A stretch of DNA of 34,493 nucleotides from Pseudomonas sp. MWU13-2100 (GTDB lineage: Bacteria > Pseudomonadota > Gammaproteobacteria > Pseudomonadales > Pseudomonadaceae): the NCBI RefSeq assembly GCF_023242365.1, contig NZ_JALLIX010000059.1, positions 1-34,493 of the forward strand, written 5' to 3'. A program made the position numbers and the translations under genes. This document shows, in pieces, positions 23,753 through 32,181 of this stretch. The stretch's first letter is position 1. The number at the start of each line of letters is the position of its first letter. Below the pieces are notes generated by a model. The model was not told where the DNA came from. It did no database searches and worked only from the letters and a program-made list of their open reading frames with translations.

Positions 23753-24415
23753 CTAGACCTTACGGCACAGCGTCAGACCATCGCCCAGCGGCAACAGCGA
23801 CAGATCCACCCGCGCGTCATCCTTCAAGGCCCGGTTCAGCGCCTGGATGGCCCGGGTGTCGGCGCTTTGCGCATTCACTTCCAGCACCCGTCCGCTCCAC
23901 AGCGTGTTATCGAAAATCGCCAGGCCACCGCTGCGCAGCAAGCGCAGGGCACTTTCCAGGTACGCCGGGTAATTGGCCTTGTCGGCATCAATGAACATCA
24001 GGTCGAACTGCCCGCCCTGCCCTTGCTGTTCCAACTGCGCCAGGGTTTCCAGCGCCGGAGCCAGGCGCAGCTCGATGCGTTCGGCCAGCCCCGCTTCGCG
24101 CCAGTAGCGCAGCGCGGTGGCGTTGTAATCCCCGGGAATATCGCAACACAGCAGGCTGCCGCCCTCCGGCAAGGCCGAGGCCATGCACAAGGCGCTGTAA
24201 CCGGTGAAGGTACCGACCTCGAGCAGGCGTCGTGCGCCGGTCAGCTTGACCAGCAACGCAAGGAACTGCCCCTGCTCCGGAGCCACCTGCCAGCGCGCCA
24301 TGGGCAGCGCCTGGGTTTCGTCACGCAACCGCTTGAGCAGCGGCGTTTCGCGCAGGGAAACGTCCAGCAGATAACCGTAGAGGGCATCGTCGAGCTTGAG
24401 GGTGCGAGCGGTCAT
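23753..24415 (-). CDS. class I SAM-dependent O-methyltransferase (catechol-OMT/caffeoyl-CoA OMT type)
   Basis: 220 residues from ATG 24415, which has GTGAGG just upstream; a GTG two codons earlier overlaps that site. The SAM-binding motif is LLEVGTFTGYSALCMASALP (about residues 61-80), followed by the acidic loop CCDIP. The metal-binding FIDADKANYPAYLESALRLLRSGGLAIFDNTLWSG is the hallmark of the Mg2+-dependent Methyltransf_3 family. The substrate is unknown. It lies 24 bases downstream of an NlpC/P60 gene on the same strand and may be co-transcribed with it. Confidence 0.9.
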   Translation of the reverse strand: MTARTLKLDDALYGYLLDVSLRETPLLKRLRDETQALPMARWQVAPEQGQFLALLVKLTGARRLLEVGTFTGYSALCMASALPEGGSLLCCDIPGDYNATALRYWREAGLAERIELRLAPALETLAQLEQQGQGGQFDLMFIDADKANYPAYLESALRLLRSGGLAIFDNTLWSGRVLEVNAQSADTRAIQALNRALKDDARVDLSLLPLGDGLTLCRKV

Positions 24416-24439
24416 GACCACCTCACGGCAACACGCTGA

Positions 24440-24973
24440 TTAAGGGTTGCTCGCCAGATGCGCGGCCGGCAACACGCGCTTGGCGTTCAGGTAGGCGCGC
24501 TGCCAATAGGCCTTGGACAGGCTGTCGAGTTTCACCGTGCCACCGGTGGCCGGAGCATGGACGAAACGACCTTCGCCGACATAGATGCCAGCATGGCTGA
24601 CCTGGGAACCGCCATGGGTGGCGAAGAAGATCAGGTCGCCGGTCTGCAAGGCGTTCTGCGGCACGTTCGGCGCGCGCATCACGATCATCTCGCGGGTCGA
24701 ACGCGGCAGGTTGATACCCGCCATGTCGCGATACACATAGCTGATCAGGCCACTGCAATCAAAACCCGAGTCCGGTGTATTGCCGCCCCAGCGATAGGGC
24801 GTGCCGACCAGGCCCAAGGCGCGGAACAGCACGTCTTCAGCTTCTGGCGAGGAGGGTTGCGGGGAGGCGAAGACCACGGGGCGAGCCACCGGCGCGGGCG
24901 GCGGCGCATGGCCGGCACAGGCACCGAGCAAGGCGGTGAAGGCAATCAAGGCAATACGGGCCGTGGTCGACAT
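24440..24973 (-). CDS. NlpC/P60 family (C40) cell-wall peptidase, lipoprotein
   Basis: 177 residues from ATG 24973 (CAGGA upstream). A lipoprotein signal ends in LLGAC with lipidated Cys19, so the mature protein is membrane anchored in the periplasm. The catalytic domain (about 45-170) shows Cys73 in DSGFDCSGLISYVY, His in VSHAGIYVG and a third polar residue in FVHAPATGG. These enzymes cut peptide cross-links such as D-Glu-mDAP in peptidoglycan. It is followed by a methyltransferase gene and preceded by a paralogue of the same kind and orientation. Confidence 0.92.
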   Translation of the reverse strand: MSTTARIALIAFTALLGACAGHAPPPAPVARPVVFASPQPSSPEAEDVLFRALGLVGTPYRWGGNTPDSGFDCSGLISYVYRDMAGINLPRSTREMIVMRAPNVPQNALQTGDLIFFATHGGSQVSHAGIYVGEGRFVHAPATGGTVKLDSLSKAYWQRAYLNAKRVLPAAHLASNP

Positions 24974-25159
24974 GTGCAGAAATCCTGACTGAATGCGGCT
25001 TTCTCTGCCGTGGCGTAGAGAAATCAAAACCGCGCAAGCAAGGCTCGCGCGGTCAGATACTCAACAATATGTCAGGATTCTAGCGGCTATACGCCAAACT
25101 TCAAGTATCACTTTAACTTCGGACGTTTTTTGTACAAATTTGCCTAACACTGAAGCTTG

Positions 25160-25195
25160 GCATTTAGCCATCAGCCGGGCCGATGGCTAGAAAAC
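25160..25195 (-). terminator. hairpin between the two NlpC/P60 genes
   Basis: TAGCCATC (25165-25172) and GATGGCTA (25182-25189) form an eight-base stem around a nine-base loop. It lies just after the stop of the gene at 25206 in its direction of transcription. The T run is poor, so it may stabilise RNA ends or act as a weak terminator. Confidence 0.4.
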
Positions 25196-25205
25196 GTCCG
25201 CACGA

Positions 25206-25841
25206 TTACTTGTTGCTGGCCGTGACCACGGTCGGAGCCATCGCCAGGGCGCGCTTGGCTTCGATAAAGGTCTTGCTCCAGTAGCTGTCGCCCAGGCTGT
25301 CGATCCGGACCCCACCGCTGCGGCGGCTGCTGGAGTGGATGAACTGGTCATCGCCCAGGTAGATCCCGGCGTGGCTGACACGACCGCGACGACCATTGGT
25401 GGCGAAGAACAGCAGGTCACCCGGCTTGAGCTTGTTACGCGCGACCAGCGGCGCCTTCACGTTGATCATCTCACGCGTGGAACGCGGCAGGTCGAGCCCG
25501 GCTTCCTCACGGAACAGATAACCAATGAAGCCGCTGCAGTCAAAGCCGGAACTCTCGTTGGTGCCGCCAAAACGGTAGCGAGTACCGATCAGGGACATGC
25601 CACGCTCAAGAATGCTGTCGGCAAGGACCGGCAACTGGTAAGGCTTACCGTCGGCGAACTCGGCGAGTTCCTTTTCCGTGGCCAGCTCATCGTCCAGTAC
25701 GACCGAAGATTTGACGCCAGAAACCGATGCGGTTTTGACCGAATTATCCATCTGTTGTTGCGAAACCGGCGTATGCGCCGCGCAACCGAACAACAGGGTA
25801 ACAAGTGCGAGAGGCACGAGGGGTGCGAAGCGATTTAGCAT
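25206..25841 (-). CDS. NlpC/P60 family (C40) cell-wall peptidase, lipoprotein (second copy)
   Basis: 211 residues from ATG 25841. The signal peptide ends in LVTLLFGC, giving lipidated Cys20. A linker of about 65 residues precedes the catalytic domain, in which ESSGFDCSGFIGYLF, VSHAGIYLGDDQFIHSSSRRSGGVRID give the Cys/His/His set. It is a paralogue of the gene at 24440-24973 (shared PRSTREMI and DLLFFAT/DLIFFAT segments), differing mostly in the longer linker. Such tandem pairs are common in Pseudomonas. The role is peptidoglycan remodelling in the periplasm. Confidence 0.93.
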   Translation of the reverse strand: MLNRFAPLVPLALVTLLFGCAAHTPVSQQQMDNSVKTASVSGVKSSVVLDDELATEKELAEFADGKPYQLPVLADSILERGMSLIGTRYRFGGTNESSGFDCSGFIGYLFREEAGLDLPRSTREMINVKAPLVARNKLKPGDLLFFATNGRRGRVSHAGIYLGDDQFIHSSSRRSGGVRIDSLGDSYWSKTFIEAKRALAMAPTVVTASNK

Positions 25842-25875
25842 GGGCACGACCGTGGCTGTTTTGTAAGGAAACGAG

Positions 25876-25904
25876 ACTATGCCCTCTATCACCCTCATTT
25901 GCAA
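25876..25904 (-). promoter_or_regulatory. sigma70-like promoter of the NlpC/P60 gene at 25206-25841
   Basis: On the minus strand TTGCAA (25904-25899) and CATAGT (25881-25876) are 17 bases apart. The start site would be near 25869, giving a leader of about 28 bases. Confidence 0.45.
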
Positions 25905-26052
25905 ATTTTATGGGACAAGATGTGACTCGGTCGTTTCTTGAAAACATCTAAGCACTTAATACCCAAACGGATCCCACACACCCAAAAGAAAGCTTCTGGC
26001 GTGGGTTTTGTGACGTCTGGAATTTGGCGAAAAAGCGCTGAAAGCCCCGGTT

Positions 26053-26757
26053 TTACCAGCCCAGGGTCTCTTTGAGAAACGGAATGGTGAGCTTGCGCTG
26101 GGCCTGCAACGAAGCCTGGTCGAGCCGTTCGAGCAACTCGAACAGGGCGCTCATGCTGCGAGTACCACGGGTCAGGATGAAATGCCCTACTTCGTCGGTC
26201 AAATGCAGGCCACGTCTTGAAGCACGCAGTTGCAAAGCTCGCAGCTTGTCTTCATCCGAGAGGGGGCGCATCTGGAAAATCAGCGCCAGGGTCAGGCGTG
26301 ATTTCAGGTCGGCCAGCTTGACCGGCAATTCACGGGGCGAAGTCGAAGCGGCAATCAGCAAGCGCCGCCCGCTGTCACGCAGACGGTTGAACAGGTGAAA
26401 CAGCGCCTCTTCCCAGTCCGCGCGCCCGGCGACCACTTGCAGGTCATCCAGGCACACCAGTTCATACTGCTCGAGGTTGTCGAGCAACTCGACCCCACGG
26501 TCCATCAACTCCGCCAGCGGCAGGTACACCGCCGGCTCACCCATCTGCTCGAAGCGCAGGCAAGCCGCCTGCAACAGGTGGGTACGCCCCACACCGTCCT
26601 TGCCCCAGAGGTAGATCAGGCTTTCGGTCCACCCGGCGTCGGCTTCGCATAGCCGCTCGACATAGCCGAGTGCAGCGGCATTGGCGCCTGGGTAGTAGTT
26701 GATGAAGGTGGCGTCATCACGCAGACGCACACCTAGGGGCAGCTGAATCGGTTTCAT
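26053..26757 (-). CDS. hda: DnaA regulatory inactivator Hda
   Basis: 234 residues from ATG 26757; the open frame continues upstream without family similarity. Hda is an AAA+ relative of DnaA that, bound to the DNA-loaded sliding clamp, stimulates hydrolysis of DnaA-bound ATP after initiation. The N-terminal clamp-binding motif is visible as QLPLGVRL (residues 5-12), followed by FINYYPGANAAALG. The nucleotide-binding loop is GKDGVGRTHLL, with Arg in place of the usual Lys, and the Walker B region is ELVCLDDLQVVAG. Unlike DnaA it has no DNA-binding domain IV, so the length is normal. It lies downstream of the AI-2E permease gene. A hairpin occupies the region just ahead of the start codon. Confidence 0.94.
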   Translation of the reverse strand: MKPIQLPLGVRLRDDATFINYYPGANAAALGYVERLCEADAGWTESLIYLWGKDGVGRTHLLQAACLRFEQMGEPAVYLPLAELMDRGVELLDNLEQYELVCLDDLQVVAGRADWEEALFHLFNRLRDSGRRLLIAASTSPRELPVKLADLKSRLTLALIFQMRPLSDEDKLRALQLRASRRGLHLTDEVGHFILTRGTRSMSALFELLERLDQASLQAQRKLTIPFLKETLGW

Positions 26758-26765
26758 GCTGACTG

Positions 26766-26818
26766 AACGGTTACCGGGAACCGTTAGTGGCCTCTGTGTA
26801 AAGTTCGCAAAGTTTATA
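26766..26818 (-). promoter_or_regulatory. hda leader: -10-like box, Shine-Dalgarno and start-proximal hairpin
   Basis: On the minus strand TATAAA (26818-26813) may be a -10 box. AGAGG lies at 26795-26791, then AACGGTT (26785-26779) and AACCGTT (26772-26766) form a seven-base-pair hairpin ending eight bases before the ATG. The Shine-Dalgarno is 34 bases from the ATG unless the hairpin forms, which brings it to about 14. Confidence 0.45.
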
Positions 26819-26881
26819 CTCGTGAGGCTGGCCGCACAATGCAACAGACCACAAGCAAAATCAAAGGTTTGCGTGCACTGA

Positions 26882-27955
26882 TCAGAGATCGGGGTCTTCC
26901 TGGCCACCATACATGTCCGAACTTTTGTACAGATCGTGCATATGCCGCACCAACACCATGATCACCGCGGCCACCGGCAGGGCCAGTAATACACCCGTGA
27001 AGCCGAACAGCTCCCCCCCGGCCAGGATGGCGAAGATCACCGCCACCGGGTGCAGGCCGATGCGGTCGCCGACCAATAGCGGCGTCAGCACCATCCCTTC
27101 CAGGGCCTGGCCGATCATGAACACCGCGAGGATGCCGATCATCGGGTACAGGTCGCCGCCAAACTGGAACAGGCCGGCGATCATCGCCGCGCCAATGCCG
27201 ATCACAAAGCCCATATAAGGGACGATAGCCGCCAGCCCGGCCAGCAGGCCGATCAACAGGCCCAGTTCCAGGCCGACCAGCATCAGGCCACCGGCATAGA
27301 TCACCGCCAACGCCAGCATCACCAGCAACTGGCCGCGCATGAAGGCGCCCAACACATCGTGGCACTCACCCGCCAGGGAGACGATGCGCGCCTCGCGGTC
27401 ACGGGGCAGCAGGCTGCGGATCTTGGCCGTCATCAGGTCCCAGTCCCGCAGCAGGTAGAAACTCACCACGGGTACCAGCAACAGGTTCGCCACGAAGCCG
27501 ATCAGCGCCAGGCTCGAGGCCGTTGCCTGGGACAGCACCACGCCGACGATGTCGCTGGTCTGCCCCATGTGCTCGCTGATGGCCGCCTTGACCTTGTCGA
27601 ATTTCCAGAAGCCATCGGCCAGGCCGAACTTGTGCTGGGCCCAGGGCATGGCGGTGTGCTGCAGCCAGTCAAGCATCTGCGGCGCCAGCTCATAGAGGCG
27701 GAAAAACTGCTTGGCCAGCATCGGCACCAGCACCAACAGCAACGCCATCAACACCAGGATAAACAGCGCGAACACCGAGACCACGCCCCAGGTCCGGGAC
27801 ATCCCGAGTTTTTCCAGGCGGTCGACCACCGGGTCGAACATATAGGCCAGCAGCAGGCTCACCAGGAACGGCGAGAGGATCGGATGCAACAGGTACACGA
27901 ACACGCACAGCAGGAATGCCGCGCCCAACCAGAACCATCGACGTGTGTCGGCCAT
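26882..27955 (-). CDS. AI-2E family transporter (PerM-like permease)
   Basis: 357 residues from ATG 27955, preceded by AGAGGT. About eight hydrophobic segments are present in the 2 + 1 + 5 arrangement of the AI-2E exporter/UPF0118 family: the N-terminal pair (FWLGAAFLLCVFVYLLHPILSPFLVSLLLAYMFDPVVDRLEKLGMSR), a large helical periplasmic-facing part, and a C-terminal bundle with GLAAIVPYMGFVIGIGAAMIAGL and IGLHPVAVIFAILAGGELFGFTGVLLALPVAAVI. The family is loosely linked to efflux and Na+/H+ exchange; the substrate here is unknown. It lies downstream of the DUF2066 gene by 49 bases and upstream of hda, the usual Pseudomonas order. Confidence 0.92.
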   Translation of the reverse strand: MADTRRWFWLGAAFLLCVFVYLLHPILSPFLVSLLLAYMFDPVVDRLEKLGMSRTWGVVSVFALFILVLMALLLVLVPMLAKQFFRLYELAPQMLDWLQHTAMPWAQHKFGLADGFWKFDKVKAAISEHMGQTSDIVGVVLSQATASSLALIGFVANLLLVPVVSFYLLRDWDLMTAKIRSLLPRDREARIVSLAGECHDVLGAFMRGQLLVMLALAVIYAGGLMLVGLELGLLIGLLAGLAAIVPYMGFVIGIGAAMIAGLFQFGGDLYPMIGILAVFMIGQALEGMVLTPLLVGDRIGLHPVAVIFAILAGGELFGFTGVLLALPVAAVIMVLVRHMHDLYKSSDMYGGQEDPDL

Positions 27956-28004
27956 GGACGACCTCTGCCTTATATATAGAAAGAAATTCGATAGAACCGA
28001 AAAG

Positions 28005-29066
28005 CTACCAACGGAAACGCAACTGCGCCGCCGGCATAGGCGCAACGGGTGCCGCGGCCGCAGCTCCAGGGGCTACAGGTGCAGCACTGGCCGCCACCGC
28101 CGGCAAGGCTTCACCCGCCGGGATCTCCTGCAACTTCGCCAACCCCAGTTGCGCCCGCAACTGCTCGGCGCTGCCATTGACCTGATAGACGATCCGGTCG
28201 CCGTCGACACTTTTTAGCCGACCGCCAAAGGGTTCGAGCAAACGTTCCAGAACCGCGTAACGCTCCAGGGTCATGCCCTGCACTTCCAGCAATTGCTCGG
28301 TCGCCACACCAGGCTTGGCCGCAAAACGCGGCGCCAGGCGCTCGCTCACCGCCAGCAGCACCGCATCGGCCAACGCGGCGCTGTCGGCGCCCTGGGCCGT
28401 GCCCTGCTCTTTCTGGTCACCCAGCCACAAACGCCATTTCGCCTGCCACTGCCCACCCTCTTCATGGGCATGCACCGCCAGCAGCGCATCGGCACCGTAG
28501 CGCTCGGATACGTCGTGCAACGGCGTGGCATCGCCGCCTTCAAGATTCTTCGCCGTGGCGACGATCTGTTCGTTCAGATCGGCCAATGGCAGGCGCAGTG
28601 GCAGGCCACGGTGTTGCGCGGCCCGACGCAGCGGTTCGGCGGCCGATTGACCGTCACCGACCAGGTTGGAGCCCTCGGTCGAATCATTCAGCCACCAACC
28701 GAGAATCGCCGGCCGGTTGCTGCCCCACAGCGCCAGCCCGGCACCGCGCAAAGCGCGGTCGGTGCTCAGCGGATCGAAATCCACCTGCAGGCTTTCCGGC
28801 GGTCCGGCATCGTAGCCGTACTGGCTGATGATTTGCTGCGGGTCCTTGCGCACTTCGGCCAGGCCCGGGCTCTGCAACGCCTTGGGATCGCCGGTCAGGC
28901 GCAACACCAGGGTTTCCAGGGCACGCTGGGTGGCCTGGTTACGCTCCTCCGGCGCCTGGCTGCTGACCGGTTCACGGACCTGGTACAAGCCATTCAAGGT
29001 TTGCGCGTGGATGGCCAGGCTCAACAGGGAAAGACAGCCGGCACTCAATAATTTGATCAGACGCAT
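28005..29066 (-). CDS. DUF2066 domain-containing secreted protein
   Basis: 353 residues from ATG 29066. A signal peptide (MRLIKLLSAGCLSLLSLAIHA) precedes QTLNGLYQVREPVSSQAPEERNQATQRALETLVLRLTGDPKALQ, the typical opening of DUF2066 proteins. The C-terminal tail is low complexity, mostly Ala and Pro (residues about 325-345), and ends in RFRW. It is likely periplasmic. No function is established. It is divergent from purM across a 380-base gap and transcribed towards the AI-2E permease and hda, as in P. aeruginosa (PA0946). Confidence 0.9.
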   Translation of the reverse strand: MRLIKLLSAGCLSLLSLAIHAQTLNGLYQVREPVSSQAPEERNQATQRALETLVLRLTGDPKALQSPGLAEVRKDPQQIISQYGYDAGPPESLQVDFDPLSTDRALRGAGLALWGSNRPAILGWWLNDSTEGSNLVGDGQSAAEPLRRAAQHRGLPLRLPLADLNEQIVATAKNLEGGDATPLHDVSERYGADALLAVHAHEEGGQWQAKWRLWLGDQKEQGTAQGADSAALADAVLLAVSERLAPRFAAKPGVATEQLLEVQGMTLERYAVLERLLEPFGGRLKSVDGDRIVYQVNGSAEQLRAQLGLAKLQEIPAGEALPAVAASAAPVAPGAAAAAPVAPMPAAQLRFRW

Positions 29067-29445
29067 GAAAAATTCCCGACGGGCAGAAAGCGGCAGGTTA
29101 AAGACCGCATGAATACAAAGCGACAGCCTTGAGACCACTGCGCAGTGCCATCATTCACACAATCGCTGAAAAGTTTTCCCCCGTCATAAAGATCGCGGGG
29201 CAAGAGCTATACCTTATACAGCCGCGTCAATTGCGGCCAGCACGAGCGCACAGGGATTTTTTTAAGCCGATATGACCCTGCCGTCGGCCCGAGGATGGCC
29301 GCTGCTGCCCAAGCCTGATAAAATCGCGCGCCTTCGCAGACCGGCGAGCGCCGGGCGCCAAGGAAACACGAACTCGTTCGTTTTCCCCAGCAAGCCCTAG
29401 CGCTACCGGTCGATACCCCCTGAATCCCCCCTAAAGGCCTGGATC
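29067..29445 (+). promoter_or_regulatory. divergent control region with purM promoter
   Basis: TGATAAAAT at 29316-29324 is an extended -10 box (TGN followed by TAAAAT), with the start expected near 29331 and a leader of about 115 bases. The leader contains the dyad ACGAAC-TC-GTTCGT (29368-29381). No coding frame is supported in this gap. The role of the dyad is unknown; gammaproteobacterial PurR sites look different. Confidence 0.45.
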
Positions 29446-30504
29446 ATGAGCAAGCAACCCTCCCTGAGCTACAAGGACGCCGGTGTAGACATCGACGCCG
29501 GTGAAGCATTGGTCGAACGCATCAAGAGCGTGGCCAAGCGCACCGCGCGCCCGGAAGTCATGGGCGGCCTGGGCGGTTTCGGCGCCCTCTGCGAGATCCC
29601 GGCCGGTTACAAGCAGCCGGTCCTGGTCTCCGGCACCGACGGCGTCGGTACCAAGCTGCGCCTGGCCCTGAACCTGAACAAGCATGACAGCATCGGCATC
29701 GACCTGGTGGCCATGTGCGTGAACGACCTGGTGGTCTGCGGGGCCGAACCGCTGTTCTTCCTCGACTACTACGCCACCGGCAAGCTCAATGTCGACACCG
29801 CCGCCCAGGTGGTCACCGGCATCGGCGCCGGCTGTGAACTGGCCGGCTGCTCCCTGGTCGGCGGCGAAACCGCTGAAATGCCGGGCATGTACGAAGGCGA
29901 AGACTACGACCTGGCCGGTTTCTGCGTCGGCGTGGTGGAAAAGGCCGAGATCATCGACGGCTCGAAAGTCGCCGCCGGCGACGCCCTGATCGCCCTGCCG
30001 TCCTCCGGCCCGCACTCCAACGGCTACTCGCTGATCCGCAAGATCATCGAAGTGTCGGGTGCCGACATCGAAACCATCCAGCTCGACGGCAAACCGCTGA
30101 CCGACCTGCTGATGGCGCCGACCCGCATCTACGTCAAGCCCTTGCTCAAGCTGATCAAGGACACCGGCGCGGTCAAGGCCATGGCCCACATCACCGGCGG
30201 CGGCCTGCTCGACAACATCCCGCGCGTCCTGCCAAAAGGTGCCCAGGCCGTGGTCGACGTGGCCAGCTGGCAGCGTCCGGCGGTCTTCGACTGGCTGCAG
30301 GAAAAAGGCAACGTCAATGAAACCGAGATGCACCGCGTCCTGAACTGCGGCGTCGGCATGGTCATCTGCGTCGCCCAGGAACACGTCGAAGCGGCGCTGA
30401 AGGTCCTGCGCGAAGCCGGCGAGCAGCCATGGGTCATCGGCCAGATCGCCACCGCCGCCGAAGGCGCTGCCCAGGTCGAGCTGAAGAACCTCAAGGCGCA
30501 CTGA
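29446..30504 (+). CDS. purM: phosphoribosylformylglycinamidine cyclo-ligase (AIR synthetase)
   Basis: 352 residues. It closes the imidazole ring of FGAM with ATP to give AIR, the fifth step of purine synthesis. Family motifs are complete: LSYKDAGVDIDAGEALVERIK at the start, VSGTDGVGTKLRLALNLNKHDSIGIDLVAMCVNDLVVCGAEPLFFLDYYATGKL, LVGGETAEMPGMY and SSGPHSNGYSLIRK, AHITGGGLLDNIPRVLP. The stop overlaps the purN start by one base (TGATG), so the two genes are translationally coupled. GGA lies just upstream of ATG 29446. Confidence 0.97.
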   Translation: MSKQPSLSYKDAGVDIDAGEALVERIKSVAKRTARPEVMGGLGGFGALCEIPAGYKQPVLVSGTDGVGTKLRLALNLNKHDSIGIDLVAMCVNDLVVCGAEPLFFLDYYATGKLNVDTAAQVVTGIGAGCELAGCSLVGGETAEMPGMYEGEDYDLAGFCVGVVEKAEIIDGSKVAAGDALIALPSSGPHSNGYSLIRKIIEVSGADIETIQLDGKPLTDLLMAPTRIYVKPLLKLIKDTGAVKAMAHITGGGLLDNIPRVLPKGAQAVVDVASWQRPAVFDWLQEKGNVNETEMHRVLNCGVGMVICVAQEHVEAALKVLREAGEQPWVIGQIATAAEGAAQVELKNLKAH

Positions 30505-31166
30505 TGTCCGAGCCGATGACCTCGACCTGCAACGTCGTGGTATTGCTGTCCGGTAGCGGCAGCAACTTGCAGGCCCTGATCGACAGCGAGCGGGCCGCAG
30601 ACTATCCGGCGCGCATCGCCGCGGTGATCTCCAACCGCGCCGACGCCTACGGCCTGCAACGCGCCCGGGACGCGGGGATCGAAACCCGCGCCCTGGACCA
30701 CAAGGCCTTCGACGGCCGCGAAGCCTTCGATGCCGCCTTGATCGAACTGATCGACGCCTTCAACCCGCAACTGGTGGTGCTGGCCGGCTTCATGCGCATT
30801 CTCAGCGCTGACTTCGTCCGCCACTACCAGGGGCGCCTGCTGAATATCCACCCCTCCCTCCTGCCCAAGTACAAAGGCCTGCATACCCACCAGCGCGCGC
30901 TGGAAGCGGGTGATCGGGAGCATGGCTGCAGCGTGCACTTCGTCACCGAGGAACTCGATGGCGGACCTCTGGTCGTACAGGCTGTGGTTACGGTAGAGTC
31001 TGACGATACCGCGCAGAGTCTGGCGCAACGGGTCCACACCCAGGAACACAGGATTTATCCGCTGGCGGTACGCTGGTTTGCCGAGGGGCGTTTGGTCCTG
31101 GGCGAACGGGGTGCATTGTTGGACGGTCAATTACTCGCGGCCAGCGGCCAAATGATTCGAACCTAG
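30504..31166 (+). CDS. purN: phosphoribosylglycinamide formyltransferase
   Basis: 220 residues. It transfers the formyl group of 10-formyl-THF to GAR, the third step of purine synthesis. The N-terminal GSGSNLQALID, VISNRADAYGLQRA, and the catalytic region FMRILSADFVRHYQGRLLNIHPSLLPKYKGLHTHQRALEAGDREHGCSVHFVTEELDGG, with the Asn-His-Asp triad positions, are all intact. ATG 30504 overlaps the purM stop; a second ATG four codons on (MTSTC) is possible. The DUF3108 gene follows eight bases after the stop, probably in the same transcript. Confidence 0.96.
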   Translation: MSEPMTSTCNVVVLLSGSGSNLQALIDSERAADYPARIAAVISNRADAYGLQRARDAGIETRALDHKAFDGREAFDAALIELIDAFNPQLVVLAGFMRILSADFVRHYQGRLLNIHPSLLPKYKGLHTHQRALEAGDREHGCSVHFVTEELDGGPLVVQAVVTVESDDTAQSLAQRVHTQEHRIYPLAVRWFAEGRLVLGERGALLDGQLLAASGQMIRT

Positions 31167-31174
31167 GAGATTTT

Positions 31175-31888
31175 ATGCGTCGTGCCTTGCTCTTCGCTCT
31201 TACCCTGCTCGCCTTGCCGGCAGTGCAAGCGGCGGATCTTCAACCTTTCTCCGCCAGCTATACCGCCGACTGGAAACAACTGCCCATGAGCGGTTCGGCC
31301 GAGCGCAGCCTGTCGAAAAATGATAACGGCACCTGGACCTTGAGTTTCAAGGCTTCCATGATGATCGCCAGCCTGACCGAGGAAAGCACCCTGCTCCTCG
31401 ACAAGGACACCCTGCTGCCACAGAGCTACAGCTTCGAACGGGGCGGCCTGGGCAAGGCGAAGAAGATCAACCTGGACTTCGACTGGTCGTCGAAGATGGT
31501 CACCGGCAGCGATCGCGGCGATCCGGTCAAGGTGCCCCTGAACAGCGGCATGCTCGACAAGTCCACTTATCAGTTGGCCCTGCAACGTGATGTCGCGGCC
31601 GGCAAGAAAAGCATGAGCTACCAGGTGGTCGAAGGCACCGACACCGACACCTACGACTTCCGGGTCCTGGGCGCGGAAACCGTCAGCACCAAGGCCGGTT
31701 CGGTGGATGCGATCAAGGTCGAGCGCGTGCGCGACCCGACGCAGAACAAGCGCACCACCGTGATGTGGTTCGCCAAGGACTGGGACTACCTGCTGGTCCG
31801 CCTGCAACAGGTGGAAACCGACGGCAAGGAGTACAACATCATGCTCCAGGAAGGCACCGTGGCCGGCAAAGAGGTCAAGGGCAGCTGA
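31175..31888 (+). CDS. DUF3108 domain-containing periplasmic/outer-membrane-associated protein
   Basis: 237 residues. A signal peptide (MRRALLFALTLLALPAVQA) is followed by ADLQPFSASYTADWKQLPMSGSAERSL, the start of the DUF3108 beta-rich domain; VMWFAKDWDYLLVRLQQVETDGKEYNIML near the end is also conserved. The ATG follows AGGAG. It is placed directly after purN, as PA0943 is in P. aeruginosa, and ends the operon at a strong terminator. No biochemical role is known; the fold suggests binding of a hydrophobic molecule or a role in the cell envelope. Confidence 0.9.
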   Translation: MRRALLFALTLLALPAVQAADLQPFSASYTADWKQLPMSGSAERSLSKNDNGTWTLSFKASMMIASLTEESTLLLDKDTLLPQSYSFERGGLGKAKKINLDFDWSSKMVTGSDRGDPVKVPLNSGMLDKSTYQLALQRDVAAGKKSMSYQVVEGTDTDTYDFRVLGAETVSTKAGSVDAIKVERVRDPTQNKRTTVMWFAKDWDYLLVRLQQVETDGKEYNIMLQEGTVAGKEVKGS

Positions 31889-31905
31889 TACTGCTTGCAA
31901 GAACG

Positions 31906-31930
31906 AGCCCCGCGGATGCGGGGCTTTTTT
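31906..31930 (+). terminator. intrinsic terminator of the purM-purN-DUF3108 operon
   Basis: AGCCCCGC (31906-31913) pairs with GCGGGGCT (31918-31925) around a GGAT loop and is followed by a T run to 31930. Confidence 0.9.
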
Positions 31931-31957
31931 ATGCCCGCGATAAACCTGCGCCACGCT

Positions 31958-31985
31958 TGTGCAGGAGCTGGCTTGCCAGCGATAG
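31958..31985. repeat. single REP-like element
   Basis: TGTGCAGGAGCTGGCTTGCCAGCGAT carries the REP stem GCTGGC-TT-GCCAGC (31967-31980) and the GGAGC-type core, with a divergent start compared with TGTGGGAGC. No inverted partner is seen within 100 bases. The rest of the gap to 32181 shows no gene. Confidence 0.65.
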
Positions 31986-32181
31986 CGATCTCACATCCAC
32001 CCTCTTACCGTAACTGCGCTCGCCAGTGCCTGGGACGCTGTTTTGCAGCGCATCCAAGATGAAACTTTTGTCAGAAAACTTCAGCTCAAACGACGCAAAC
32101 CCAAGCATTCCGGGCCTTCGGCAATTATTGCGTTTCCCGCAAGAATAAATTCCGTCTGTTACCGATTTACGTAGGAGGCTA

